The translations under genes and the position numbers were made by a program. Under the pieces are notes generated by a model. It saw only the letters and a list, made by a program, of their open reading frames with translations, made no database searches and was not told the origin of the DNA. From assembly GCA_019419865.1 (NCBI GenBank), contig JAHZIG010000002.1, positions 1 through 64,000 on the forward strand: DNA of 64,000 nt. The letters run 5' to 3'. The stretch comes from Clostridiales bacterium (GTDB taxonomy: Bacteria > Bacillota > Clostridia > Monoglobales > Monoglobaceae). Shown in pieces: positions 37,001 through 46,054 of the stretch (the first letter of the stretch is position 1; each line of letters opens with the position of its first letter).

Positions 37001-40000
37001 CAGTATTGATCCGGAAGTATTGCACGTTCGTTCCGCTTATATCGCTTATTGTAAATCTAAAATCAAACGATAGTTTCTCGTCAGTCGACAGATAGTTCCT
37101 GACCTCCGCCTCCGCGGCGTCCTGAGTCGAACCTGATTCCACCTTTTTGACTATACCGTTTTCAAGCATATCGAGCGAAACGCTCATCGTCTTATACCAA
37201 TCGGACGACGAAAGCCCTAAGCCCGAGCCGCCGCTTCTGCCGGTAGAATTCGTGATATTCACCGACGAACCCTGACCTTGCTCATAGGTATAGCTCCAAC
37301 CGTTGGTATTATCCTGTACCGATTCATACGCGTTTCCGTCCTCGAAGTCCTCTATGTATTTAACGCTATCCGGCAGCGGCGTAGCCGTCGGCTTCGGCGT
37401 AGCGTCCGGATCCTCCGGGAATCCGCCTTCTACGGGTTTGATCGCCAGATTGTCGAGATAGAGACACTGGAACCAACCCGACCAGAAATGACCGAACTCG
37501 ATACTCTTAAATCTACCGATCGCCTGATGTTCTGACGCCTGAAGTCCGCTTTGGCTTCCGGCCGGCACCCACTCTCCGAAAGGAGTATTGCTAAAGGTCT
37601 CGCCGTTTATTCTGAGTCTATAAGAATTAGTCTCAAAATTCAAGTCTATTTCTATATCCTGCGCGTCGACCGTTCTCTGCGAAACGTCTACGTCCTTAAT
37701 ATAATACTGTACGTTCTGAGACATACTCTCGTCCAGCGCGATCAGGTATAACTTTCCGTCAAGCTCCGAAAGCTCCGCGATGACCTGATCGTTTTGCCCC
37801 TTCACGCGTATATAGATCTCGTTTCCGCCGGCGCCGTCCGTGCCCTGTATCTCAAACATAGCCCTAAACGACAGCGTCAGGTCGCTCGTCAAAACGTCGT
37901 CCGCTTCTTCCTCCGTATTTTCCGGAGACTTAGCCAGATACGCGGCTTTGGGATCGAAAGTCATCCACATATTTCTGTACCAGCTGTCGCCGTTCGAGAA
38001 CAGCAGCGTATCGGTAAAGCCCTCGCGCTCGTTATCGCTGACGCGTATAAACGGATCCTGCGTAACCTCCGAAGGCTTATCCCAGCCCCAGCCGTTAAGT
38101 TTCTGTGTGATTTCGTCCTGGATCGTATCCGATTCAAAATCTTCATAGAAGAAGTATTCGCTTACGTCGGCCGTAGGCTCGGGAACCGCGGTGGGTTCCG
38201 CCGTAGGCTCCACAGGTTCGCTCGTCGGTTCCGTAGGCTCGGCGGTCGGTTCCCCGGGAGCGGTCGTCGGTTCTTCCGGCTGAGCCGTCGGCTCGATCGT
38301 AGGCGCCGCCGTGGGTATCGCCGGAGCCTGCGTTCCGGAAGTAAATCTTAAGTCGTCAAGATATATGCATTGCCACCAACCCGCGAACCAGTTGCCAAAT
38401 TCTATGCTGTCTATTACGCCTATCGCGGGTATCTCTTCCGTGATGGCTCCTGTTCCGGCTTTATTGCTTACCGGCGCCCAGCCGTCTTCGGATATCGCCG
38501 TCACAAGTTCTCCGTCTATTACGACCGCGAATTTATTCTCGCTCATGTCGAACCTGAACTCAAAACTGTGCCACTCTGTGGTCTGGGAAGTCGTATCGAC
38601 GTCTTTTATCTCATACGCCACGTTTTCAGTACCGTCGTCATTCAGCGCTATAAGTCTGAGTTTTCCGTCTATTATCGATATCTCCGCTACCGGCTGCTGA
38701 TACTGACCCTTTATTCTTATGTAATGCTCGGGCAGATTCTGTTCGTCCAGTCCCTGCACCTCGAACTTAGCGTTAAACGAGATTGTCACGTCCTCGCTAA
38801 GAGCGGACGGATCCGAACCGTACGCCTCGAGCGCCGCGTCCGCGTCCAATGTGAGCCAGTTCGTCTTGTACCACGAATCTCCGGTCGCGAATCTCAGCGA
38901 ATCGCTGCCGCCGCCGTTGTCGCCTACCCATATATCGGTAGCGTTACGGATCGTATCGTCTTCGCCGTCCCAGCCCCAACCGTTAAGTTTATCCTTAACG
39001 TCGGCTTCTACCGTGTCGGATTCAAAGTCCTCGTAATACAATTCTCCTTCAACCGGCTCCTGCGTGGGCGCCGCCGTCGGTTCCTGCGTCGGCTCCTGAG
39101 GCGCCTCGGTCGGCTCTAACGTCGGTTCGGGCTCCGCAGTAGGCTGAGCCGTCGGCTCCTGCGTCGGCTCTAACGTGGGCTCCGCCGTCGGTTCCGATAC
39201 CGATTCTATCCCGGCCGTGAATTGCAGATCGTCAAGATATATGCACTGCCACCAGCCCGAGAACCAGTTGCCAAATTCTATGCTGTCTATTACGCCTATC
39301 TCGGGTATCTCTTCCGTTATGGCTCCTACTCCGGCCATATTGCTTACCGGCGCCCAGCCGTCTTCGGATATCGCCGTCACGAGTTCTCCATCTATTACGA
39401 CCGCGAATTTGTTCTCGCTCATGTCGAATCTGAACTCAAAACTATGCCACTCGGTGGTCTGAAGTCCCGTGTCTATATCCTTTATCTCATACGCTACGTT
39501 CTCAGTTCCATCCTCGTTAAGAGCTATTACTCTAAGCTTTCCGCCTACAACCGATATTTCCGCTACAGGTTGCTGATACTGACCCTTTACTCTTATGTAA
39601 TGCTCCGGATCAAGTCCTCCGTCGTCCTGTATCTCGAGCTTCGCTCTAAACGAGATCGTCACGTCGTCGCTGAGCGCGGACGGATCCGAGCCGTACGCCT
39701 GGAGCGCCGCGTCCGCGTCCACCGTGAGCCAATTCGTCTTGTACCACGAATCTCCGGTCGCGAATCTCAGCGAATCGCTGCCGCCGCCGTTGTCGCCTAC
39801 CCATATATTAGTAGCGCTGCGGATCGCGTCGTCTTCGCCGTCCCAGCCCCAGCCGCCGAACTTATTTTTGACCTCGCTCTCGGCCGTATCGGACTCAAAG
39901 TCCTCATAGTATAGAACTTCGCCCTGGGCCTGTACCGCCGCTTCGTCTTCGTATTCGCTATTATCCGCAAACGCAACCGTTGGCGCTACGGACAACAACA

Positions 40001-40040
40001 TTGCGAATACCAGTAATTTAGCAATCGTCCTTTTAAACAT
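34095..40040 (-). CDS. SLH-anchored non-catalytic scaffold with five LamG-like modules
   Basis: A 1981-residue surface protein, second gene of operon 2. A signal peptide (1-26) is followed by LamG-like beta-sandwich modules at about 41-276, 333-566, 629-871, 891-1134 and 1244-1464, all starting with a variant of YYEDFESDT and containing NGWxWDG and SWYKTNW. Linkers are rich in EPTAEPT repeats. Ig-like domains follow at about 1148-1241 and 1467-1660, an atrophied bacterial Ig-type domain at about 1667-1747, a Gly/Ser hinge and three SLH repeats (about 1800-1981). No catalytic domain is seen. The job is most likely to hold glycan at the wall next to the secreted enzymes that carry the same module. 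Modules 1 and 2 are nearly identical in DNA, which shows a recent duplication. GGAGGAG precedes the ATG by a good distance. Confidence 0.8.
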   Translation of the reverse strand: MFKRTIAKLLVFAMLLSVAPTVAFADNSEYEDEAAVQAQGEVLYYEDFESDTAESEVKNKFGGWGWDGEDDAIRSATNIWVGDNGGGSDSLRFATGDSWYKTNWLTVDADAALQAYGSDPSALSDDVTISFRAKLEIQDDGGLDPEHYIRVKGQYQQPVAEISVVGGKLRVIALNEDGTENVAYEIKDIDTGLQTTEWHSFEFRFDMSENKFAVVIDGELVTAISEDGWAPVSNMAGVGAITEEIPEIGVIDSIEFGNWFSGWWQCIYLDDLQFTAGIESVSEPTAEPTLEPTQEPTAQPTAEPEPTLEPTEAPQEPTQEPTAAPTQEPVEGELYYEDFESDTVEADVKDKLNGWGWDGEDDTIRNATDIWVGDNGGGSDSLRFATGDSWYKTNWLTLDADAALEAYGSDPSALSEDVTISFNAKFEVQGLDEQNLPEHYIRIKGQYQQPVAEISIIDGKLRLIALNDDGTENVAYEIKDVDTTSQTTEWHSFEFRFDMSENKFAVVIDGELVTAISEDGWAPVSNKAGTGAITEEIPAIGVIDSIEFGNWFAGWWQCIYLDDLRFTSGTQAPAIPTAAPTIEPTAQPEEPTTAPGEPTAEPTEPTSEPVEPTAEPTAVPEPTADVSEYFFYEDFESDTIQDEITQKLNGWGWDKPSEVTQDPFIRVSDNEREGFTDTLLFSNGDSWYRNMWMTFDPKAAYLAKSPENTEEEADDVLTSDLTLSFRAMFEIQGTDGAGGNEIYIRVKGQNDQVIAELSELDGKLYLIALDESMSQNVQYYIKDVDVSQRTVDAQDIEIDLNFETNSYRLRINGETFSNTPFGEWVPAGSQSGLQASEHQAIGRFKSIEFGHFWSGWFQCLYLDNLAIKPVEGGFPEDPDATPKPTATPLPDSVKYIEDFEDGNAYESVQDNTNGWSYTYEQGQGSSVNITNSTGRSGGSGLGLSSSDWYKTMSVSLDMLENGIVKKVESGSTQDAAEAEVRNYLSTDEKLSFDFRFTISDISGTNVQYFRINTEDGNGIIYVYQENTTSGTFLKMYALNEQKTAVTTYTIAELGSGTAAQTWHKAEIYFNHEKNAYMLVLDGEIFNDTPHGKWIPIPSTIDRGAASAIELGTVKDLIFGHSYTGWDQGITIDNIMIEDYEPIEEIFEVREIVITDEGGSETVTPGDTVTAKIYVDGGTANPNRTVETWSYSTDGGATWIPLEGRVLPDDATNVRVEVTCVSTDGVTASNSAEKEVVDTTELTYADLFSESFDGSGMESSINNQRNGWSITGSGSQTNVGSFNSERAVRFASLNSGGSSSLTLDLSRQGYDVNIPKTYLKFDFSFGVSGENENPESGAIYYFNVCDTSGNVMASLTLIGDEMFFVYFDENDGVNKSYSLAKGRDEVIDVWRTAEFYFDSESNHYSLFIDGEPIGPDNGKWIQASTNGIIGQGAANDFDGVGSLVIGFENAAWWGTVMLSGIDVKSYEFPTADSAKFSISNAAIVNAFDPGAAVANQSEVAADIDAVGYELASQSVNWSYRTSGGSEWLPMSGNTVPANASDVKADISAVSVYGEEATAETETEVVYNTAPVITDLTISGDFEEGSTLTAEYTFSDLTDGENNDRTTFEWYRTNNINNEFQRIEGASGREYAITADDLDGFIKVVATPTDMYGAKGEAVEAMRAYSSGNEAQAALDLISIDTAPGNSVTNLNLPTEDEYFGIDISWSSSNPSIISSDGTINRPDYGSYVVTLTATARTEDGVTATKTFRVTITGRYGSSSGGSGGSSGGSGGGSYGGSWSGSTSGSDTGVGQIGNPAVEDPQNVENEVIFADVASDAWYNYYVYELYNAGIVSKDEYFRPEDPVTRAEFVKMIVEMLGIRDSSAVVSYTDLSETDWSYVYIASATKFGIIQGNGDGTFGVNDNITREDMAVIIDRAVKLVGYDVQTGEPSFNDNDQISDYAYESVGCMQANGIIQGYEGNFSPKDTATRAEAAKVVAMVMALK
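38335..39915 (-). repeat. Tandem duplication of a LamG-like module (two about 700-bp copies)
   Basis: About 38335-39040 and 39210-39915 are near-identical copies inside the scaffold gene, each from the YYEDFESDT start to the WWQCIYLDDL end. Long runs match base for base, for example the segment around TCTATGCTGTCTATTACGCC at 38400 and 39277. The copies are separated by an EPT-rich linker. Confidence 0.75.
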
Positions 40041-40052
40041 AGATTTCTCCTC

Positions 40053-42710
40053 CTATTCCGCTATGATTACCGCTATGTCTGAAGCGATCATAACAGTATC
40101 GGCATATGTGACGTTCACATCGGACGAGATATCGCCGACGCTTATTACGTCGATCTTTTCGCTCGCTTTATAGTATTTAAATATTACGTTCTCTGTATTT
40201 ATTCCATATACTACGCTTTCGCCTTCGGAATCCATATAGAATATGTTGCAAAATACTCCCGACTTTTCATTCCATACTCTGTTCGCTTCGGCGTTGGTCA
40301 CCTTTCCGAGCTTAACAAGGTTGCTTGCGACCGGATTCGACGCGGACGCGATTACTTGATAACTCATAACGTTTCCGGAGGAATCCTTGCTGAATTCTAC
40401 AATATCGCCGATCTCTAAGTCGGAAAGATCGGTCTTTATAGACCACGTTTTGTTGGCGGTCGCGTCGCTGCGTATAACAACGCTGGTCTGAGAACCCGTC
40501 TTGCTTATGTAATCCGCGTAATAACACTTATCACCATTGTCGTCTATACCCTGAGCTATGGGCGAGGTAAGTATTCCTATGTCGTCGGCGCCCTGAGCCG
40601 TTCCCGACTCGGTCAGCTTCTCTTTGAGAACTATGAGCTTAGGCGACTGACTGTCCTCTATAAATTCGTAAACCGCCACGTTGTGGGTATCCTTACCGTT
40701 CTCAATACGGTATTTTGCCAAATACTCGTCGTCGGTGTAAGAATCTCTCTCGCTGTCGTCGCTTGCCGGAGCGACTATCGTCTTCACAGCCCCGGTAAGA
40801 GTTATCGCCGGGTTTTCAATCCCTTCCACAACTAAGCCCGACTGAGTCATAGCTTGAGTATTGTGATCGTAATGCCCGCTCGTATATTCAAACAGCGGGA
40901 TCATCAGATCCATGGTCTGAACCTTGCCTTCGCTGTTTAAAGATATTTCAACGACTTGATTCTTAAGCTCGGCCAGTTTATTCCCGACCTCGCCGTTATC
41001 GTATTTGACCTCGTCGATCAATACGTTGTCCGCAAGATCGAGCTCCGAAACGCTTGCGTTTTGAGCCATCTTATCTCTGACCCAGTAATAATCCTTATTC
41101 GTCACAGAACCCAGATCCCCCGCGATAGCCGCTTTGATCTTCCACTGATATCCAAATACTCCGTCGCTCGCGTAATTGATGATATACGCGTATATAGAAC
41201 TTAAATTACCGTTGTTGCTCGAGTATACCGCTCTTCCGTTCTCGTCGAGATATAAGCTTACAACGTCTCCCGACTGTACGTTTAGGTTTCTGTATTCGCC
41301 GTTTTTATCAAGAGCCGCCTCGTATTCAACGCCTAAGATCGTAACGTAAGCTCCGCCTTCTCTTACGACCTCGACGGCGCCGCTGACGACCGACTTGGAG
41401 ACTATAACGCTTACTATTTTACCGTCCTTGCTCAAAAATACGCTGACGACGTTTCCCGAACCTACCGTAGACGGATCGACTATATTGCCGTCCACGTCTC
41501 TAACCGTATACGAGACGGTATCGTCGGTCGAATCTACAAACAAACCGCTGTCCTGCTGTCCGTCGTATCTTTTATAATTTATCGAGTAACCGCCGTTACT
41601 TACGCTGTCTACTACGTACGAATCTTTTTCAAATACGAACAGAACGTCTATTCTGTAGTCTCCGTTATTATCGACAAGCGCTACGCTTCCGTTTTTAACG
41701 TCGAGATCGTCCGCCGTAAACTCTGAAAGACCCTGATAGTTGTATACGACCGCTAAGTCGGACGAAAAACTCTTTGAATCGGTATTCGCGTCGATATTTA
41801 CCTCTATCCGATCCGTTCCTATATAGCTTATATCCTCTGCGGAATATTCGTATACGTGATTGTTTTCCATATAGTCGTACATAGCGTAGACGTTTCTCTT
41901 AGTCTCGGTCGTATACCAAAACTCAACCGAGTGTCCCAAATAAGGAGAGGCGTCAAACTCCGTGCAATTGTACTTGGTCCCGTCGACGATAACTATATCG
42001 TCCTCTTTAGTTCCGGTTCCGTCTATATATGTAACGCCGTCGGAAGTTAAAACTCCGTATCCGTAGGTTATACCCTTACGAGCCATCAAGTCGTTAGCCA
42101 AGGTATGATTATCGTTTACATAATAAGTACTGCCCGAAGACGAATACGTCCGCTCCATAACCGAAGCCGTCATTGTCTGGTATACCGAATAAATGAAATC
42201 GGTCATCGCGACGTTATCGCCTATCTGCGCTCCCGTCGGAAGCAGTCCCTTTTGACTTGCGACCGTCCAGTAACCGAGCGGATACCCGCCCCTTTCGTTG
42301 GCGACGGTCTCATAACCTATCAAACACACGAACGTTTTAGCGAGCTCGGCGTATGTGACCGGATTATCCGGAAGATACGTTCCGTCTTCATTGCCGTTTA
42401 TCGCGCCCGATAAATACGCTTGATTTATTCCTATATAATATTGATGCTCGGGCGGAACGTCGCTGAATATCTGTCCCATATCGACGACCGCGTTATCCAC
42501 GTAAAACATCTCGGAAACCACGGCGGCCATAAGGCCTCTCGATACTTCCGCGTCCATATCCAAGTCGCCGCTCAGCACGCCCATAGCGCTAAGTCTATTC
42601 CTATAAAGCTCAACATCCTCCGGCGCGGTCGACGCCGCAGACGCAGGTACGGTTATAAACAGAGTCGCAACCAAACTCAAAACCATAGTTAAAGCTACAA
42701 TCCTTTTCAT
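40053..42710 (-). CDS. SLH-domain surface protein, first gene of operon 2
   Basis: A protein of 885 residues. The start is the ATG at 42710 with AGGAGGAGG upstream; a longer frame has a basic, Arg-rich head that is not a real N terminus. A signal peptide (MKRIVALTMVLSLVATLFI, cleavage after ASA) is followed by three degenerate SLH repeats to about residue 200 (FSDVPPEHQYYIGINQAYLS; YLPDNPVTYAELAKTF). The remaining about 680 residues are beta-rich and Asp/Ser/Val-rich, without a recognised catalytic motif. N-terminal SLH repeats with a long beta-rich body are the layout of S-layer or surface array proteins. It may act as a surface platform made together with the scaffold and hydrolase that follow it. 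The 12-base gap to the next gene indicates co-translation in one operon. Confidence 0.75.
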   Translation of the reverse strand: MKRIVALTMVLSLVATLFITVPASAASTAPEDVELYRNRLSAMGVLSGDLDMDAEVSRGLMAAVVSEMFYVDNAVVDMGQIFSDVPPEHQYYIGINQAYLSGAINGNEDGTYLPDNPVTYAELAKTFVCLIGYETVANERGGYPLGYWTVASQKGLLPTGAQIGDNVAMTDFIYSVYQTMTASVMERTYSSSGSTYYVNDNHTLANDLMARKGITYGYGVLTSDGVTYIDGTGTKEDDIVIVDGTKYNCTEFDASPYLGHSVEFWYTTETKRNVYAMYDYMENNHVYEYSAEDISYIGTDRIEVNIDANTDSKSFSSDLAVVYNYQGLSEFTADDLDVKNGSVALVDNNGDYRIDVLFVFEKDSYVVDSVSNGGYSINYKRYDGQQDSGLFVDSTDDTVSYTVRDVDGNIVDPSTVGSGNVVSVFLSKDGKIVSVIVSKSVVSGAVEVVREGGAYVTILGVEYEAALDKNGEYRNLNVQSGDVVSLYLDENGRAVYSSNNGNLSSIYAYIINYASDGVFGYQWKIKAAIAGDLGSVTNKDYYWVRDKMAQNASVSELDLADNVLIDEVKYDNGEVGNKLAELKNQVVEISLNSEGKVQTMDLMIPLFEYTSGHYDHNTQAMTQSGLVVEGIENPAITLTGAVKTIVAPASDDSERDSYTDDEYLAKYRIENGKDTHNVAVYEFIEDSQSPKLIVLKEKLTESGTAQGADDIGILTSPIAQGIDDNGDKCYYADYISKTGSQTSVVIRSDATANKTWSIKTDLSDLEIGDIVEFSKDSSGNVMSYQVIASASNPVASNLVKLGKVTNAEANRVWNEKSGVFCNIFYMDSEGESVVYGINTENVIFKYYKASEKIDVISVGDISSDVNVTYADTVMIASDIAVIIAE

Positions 42711-42807
42711 AACTTTAATCCTCCTCCTGTTTTTCCTGTTTCTATTTCTTTTTGATCTGACCGGCGCCTGACGGTTTCTACTCAAACGCCGCGCTTGGCT
42801 AATTAAT

Positions 42808-42865
42808 ACTATAAAACAAAATCGCATTATTAGCAATTATGAAAAACTTAATCTAACATAGAAAA
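42808..42865 (-). promoter_or_regulatory. Operon 2 promoter with shared AraC-type operator
   Basis: On the minus strand: TTTTCTATG (42865-42857), TTTTTCAT (42846-42839), two bases, -35 TTGCTA (42836-42831), 17-base spacer, -10 TATAGT (42813-42808). The half-sites are 19 bases apart and the lower one abuts the -35, exactly as upstream of operon 1. The rest of the 306-base gap (42711-43016) shows no gene. Confidence 0.7.
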
Positions 42866-43016
42866 ACTTACATAATGTCCTTAAAATGTAGGTTTCAGCT
42901 ATATTTTTTCAGTAATTTTTCACATATCAAAAGCGATTTTCAAGCGTTTCCGCCAAGCCGTTAACGCGAATTTTCTTCTAAATAAATCCCGTTATCCTAT
43001 TGATTTTTTTGAACGT

Positions 43017-45005
43017 TTACGCTTGATATACGTCTAAGATCGCGCAATCCATCCCGCTGAGATCTATATTTATATCTCCGTCTAAATCTCCTCTGTCGCC
43101 GGTCAGTATATCTCGATATTTATATTTTCCGCCGCCCAGACCAAGCCTTCCCAGACCGATATTAAAATCTTTGGCTTTCTTCTCAAAATTAAATACCGCA
43201 AGATATACCCCGCCGACCTTTTCGAGCATAAACTTCTCCGCGGCTCTGTCTCCCACGCCGCTATCCACCGGTATAAACGTCTTATGCAGCGAGGCGATCT
43301 TCATCAGCTCGCGGTTTGAATACCACTTCTCCGCCCTTTCGACCGCGGCCTCGTCCGTCGTCTTGTCCGACCATATCAGCATAGTTCCCGATATTACGGA
43401 TGAGATAAACCTCATCTTTGCTTCAAGCTCGCTCTTGCTCAAACAAACATGATCGGGATCGGTAAATTCATATATCGTACCGTTTTCCCAGAACCCGTAC
43501 GTCAACGCGTTTAATCCGTATTCGCTGTCTTTAAGCTCTCCGAATACGTCGCAGCATATCCTCCTCGCGTGTCCGTATCCTCCCGGAAACAGGGGCGCTA
43601 TCGATAAGCTGATAAACATCCCGGCTTTAACGCATAATTTCGATACATAATCCATTATAAAGTTATACGCCTTTATACCAGTTTGGATATCTTTTCGCAT
43701 ATGTTCGCCCTCGACTGCGCCGTGTCCTAAAAAATCTATTTTTGCGTAGCCGAAGCCAAGCTCCGCGGCTATCTCGATATCCTGCCTGATTTTCTCAAGC
43801 AATACCGGATGCGTTACGTCGAGGGGATATCCGCCCGCGATCTCATGGAGTATATTCCCATTTTTATCTCGCAACAGCAGGTCGTTCCATGTAATATTTT
43901 CATAACCTTCCACTTCGACAAGGTCGCCGAACTCGTTCATAACGGGTCTGTCCATGTTTTCCAGACCGCCCCAGCCCGCGAGCGGAGCGAAATATATTCC
44001 GGGAACGTGACCGTTGCTCTTTACTCTCTCCACCGCTTCTTTGAGTTTTTCTCTGCCGAGCTTATTCCAAAACGCGTCGAAGTTTATGTATATCCTTTGC
44101 CCCTTCGCCGCGCAGTCGTTCATGAATTTTGCGACCGTATCGCTTGCGTGAACGTATTTATCGAAATCTATCTCCGTCATATACGCCGTCCAGCTGTTCC
44201 AGCCGAGTATGAGATTAGAGTCCCATTTCAGTCTCGGTCTCCTGCGTTCGCATATCTCGCCGAATCGGATCAATCCCTTTCTCCAATCAAGACTGTGAAT
44301 AATGCTTATATACGGCGAGCAAACGCACTCTCCGCTGACGACTCCATGACTTACTCCATAATCCCGGGTGTTCTCGTCGGCGACTCCCGCTATTATCTCC
44401 AAACGTCCCGCGCAATTTCCTGCGTTTGAGGACGATTTTATCCCCACTTTCCACAGGTCGTACTCTACGGCTCCGACTACGAGACCCTCTCGGCTTTCCT
44501 CGTCGTATACCGCGGTTACGCCGTAGCTCGTTTCGCTCTTGGAATACGGCAGGGATTTAAATCTATCCCACTTATCGTTGTCGAACGGAACGGCTAAAAC
44601 TCGTATATCCTTTTCCGATTCTTGATCCTGAGAGTTGAACCCGTCGACCGCGAGCTCCTCGGAACAAAGCGGACATATCCGCCCGACTTCTACGTTATCG
44701 CCGCAGACCGCAAGTCTTACCTCTATATCCTCGGCGCTCAGCAGAAACCTCCATACGCATTCGATCTCTCCGTCTTTGAGCATGATCTTCACTTCGTCCT
44801 TCGGCGCCCCAAAGACCTCTACGATATTCTCAGATATATCCGCTATTGTATATTCGTCGTTCGTATGTTTTTTCCCGGCGCTATCATACCAGTACATCCC
44901 GGCGCCGCGAATCTCATAAACTCCGTTCGCTCCCAGATCTACGCTGTTCGTATCGAAATTAATTTTTAAATAACAGTCGTTATAATTAATTTTTTTATTC
45001 AACAT
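43017..45005 (-). CDS. Cytoplasmic clan GH-D alpha-galactosidase-like hydrolase
   Basis: A 662-residue enzyme without signal peptide, last gene of operon 3. An N-terminal beta domain (1-265) precedes the TIM barrel, which starts LGWNSWTAYM. The nucleophile is Asp424 in YAKIDFLGHGAVEGEH and the acid/base is Asp486 in RRICCDVFGE, again 62 residues apart; FISLSIAPLFPGGYGHAR between them matches the two secreted paralogs closely. It lacks their binding modules, so it looks like the core enzyme that finishes imported oligosaccharides. It starts 15 bases after the epimerase-like gene. Specificity cannot be read; the conserved core suggests the same bond type as the secreted paralogs. Confidence 0.85.
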   Translation of the reverse strand: MLNKKINYNDCYLKINFDTNSVDLGANGVYEIRGAGMYWYDSAGKKHTNDEYTIADISENIVEVFGAPKDEVKIMLKDGEIECVWRFLLSAEDIEVRLAVCGDNVEVGRICPLCSEELAVDGFNSQDQESEKDIRVLAVPFDNDKWDRFKSLPYSKSETSYGVTAVYDEESREGLVVGAVEYDLWKVGIKSSSNAGNCAGRLEIIAGVADENTRDYGVSHGVVSGECVCSPYISIIHSLDWRKGLIRFGEICERRRPRLKWDSNLILGWNSWTAYMTEIDFDKYVHASDTVAKFMNDCAAKGQRIYINFDAFWNKLGREKLKEAVERVKSNGHVPGIYFAPLAGWGGLENMDRPVMNEFGDLVEVEGYENITWNDLLLRDKNGNILHEIAGGYPLDVTHPVLLEKIRQDIEIAAELGFGYAKIDFLGHGAVEGEHMRKDIQTGIKAYNFIMDYVSKLCVKAGMFISLSIAPLFPGGYGHARRICCDVFGELKDSEYGLNALTYGFWENGTIYEFTDPDHVCLSKSELEAKMRFISSVISGTMLIWSDKTTDEAAVERAEKWYSNRELMKIASLHKTFIPVDSGVGDRAAEKFMLEKVGGVYLAVFNFEKKAKDFNIGLGRLGLGGGKYKYRDILTGDRGDLDGDINIDLSGMDCAILDVYQA

Positions 45006-45020
45006 ACCGCAGTCATCCCC

Positions 45021-45962
45021 CTATCGCTCGTCTTCTTTATATTTTGTTAAAGAGATCCGAATACTAAACCGCATACTTTCTCCCGGCTTCAAAACAGGGA
45101 CCGCGTTGTTTTTCTCAGCGCAGGAAACGCTGTCATAGTAGCCGTTCGACGGCTCGAGCGCGCAGTTATAATCTCCCCTGAAACCGCCCGAGGTGACCCA
45201 AAAGCCGAGATACGGCAGCTTATCGGGATCGAACTCCACCGTAAACTTCGTATTGGCGCTCGGGTATATTATCCCGCACTCGCCGTTCTCGACCTTGCCG
45301 ACGCAGTAATATTTCTCCGTATCCATGGCCGACGCGGGAAGGACCTTGTTTAGATCAAACCCCTCTTCGCTCCTGGGATAGCTGTGTATATTTCCGGCCT
45401 CTCCCAAAAACGCGCTGTCCTGAACGTTCATTACTTTGTCGGTCCCTTTGGGGAACTCTATTATCATATCGTCCATACAGTTTACCAAGCAGTGCATCGT
45501 CCAAAAACAGGGAACGCCGATCTTATCCTTATTGGTTATCATATATTCTATCTCGATATCGTTCCCGTTTACGTTGATATTCTTTTCATATTTATAATTA
45601 AATACCTTTCCGACGCAAACAAGACGCAGTTCCTCGCCGCAGATCTTATAATCGAATTTCTTTGTCCATATCTCGCCGTGGTCGGGATAATGTATCTTTC
45701 GCCCCTCTACGACCTTGCGCTCCGGATCGATATTGGGAAAAGCGTCGTCGAACCCCGACGCGTCGTACGCCGCGAAATCGTCGCCCAGTTCGGGGATCCT
45801 ATATTCCTCTTCTTTATTCTGGAACAGCAACTCAAAGTTCGTCTCCTTGCTATATATCGAAGCAAATTTCCCGCCGAGCTCCGGCAGGATCGTAACTTTG
45901 ATTTTATCGTTCTCGATATCTATACTTTCTATTTTTTTAAATATCCCTTTACTAATATTCAT
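45021..45962 (-). CDS. Aldose 1-epimerase-like protein
   Basis: A 313-residue galactose-mutarotase-like beta-supersandwich protein. The start is taken as the ATG at 45962 (GAGAGGT, 6 bases upstream) rather than 45977. It shows TILPELGGKFASIYSKETN near the start, FDDAFPNIDPER, HYPDHGEIW (the His of the family), WTMHCLVNCMDD and CALEPSNGYYDSVS with a conserved Glu toward the end. Members interconvert sugar anomers; this one may do so for galactose or another sugar released by the GH-D enzyme that follows. It lies in operon 3, between the DUF5107 gene and the hydrolase, and has no signal peptide, so it works in the cytoplasm. Confidence 0.8.
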   Translation of the reverse strand: MNISKGIFKKIESIDIENDKIKVTILPELGGKFASIYSKETNFELLFQNKEEEYRIPELGDDFAAYDASGFDDAFPNIDPERKVVEGRKIHYPDHGEIWTKKFDYKICGEELRLVCVGKVFNYKYEKNINVNGNDIEIEYMITNKDKIGVPCFWTMHCLVNCMDDMIIEFPKGTDKVMNVQDSAFLGEAGNIHSYPRSEEGFDLNKVLPASAMDTEKYYCVGKVENGECGIIYPSANTKFTVEFDPDKLPYLGFWVTSGGFRGDYNCALEPSNGYYDSVSCAEKNNAVPVLKPGESMRFSIRISLTKYKEDER

Positions 45963-46016
45963 AGTAATACCTCTCATACAAACAATCTTTTATCAAATTT
46001 TAATAATACGACAAAC

Positions 46017-46043
46017 GCCGCTGCGATCTTACGCCGCAGCGGC
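46017..46043 (-). terminator. Intercistronic hairpin in operon 3
   Basis: A perfect 9-bp stem GCCGCTGCG/CGCAGCGGC with a 9-base loop lies in the 92-base gap between the DUF5107 gene and the epimerase gene. It is followed on the minus strand by a moderately T-rich run. It may lower expression of the two downstream genes or protect the upstream message. Confidence 0.5.
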
Positions 46044-46054
46044 CGTATTTACTT

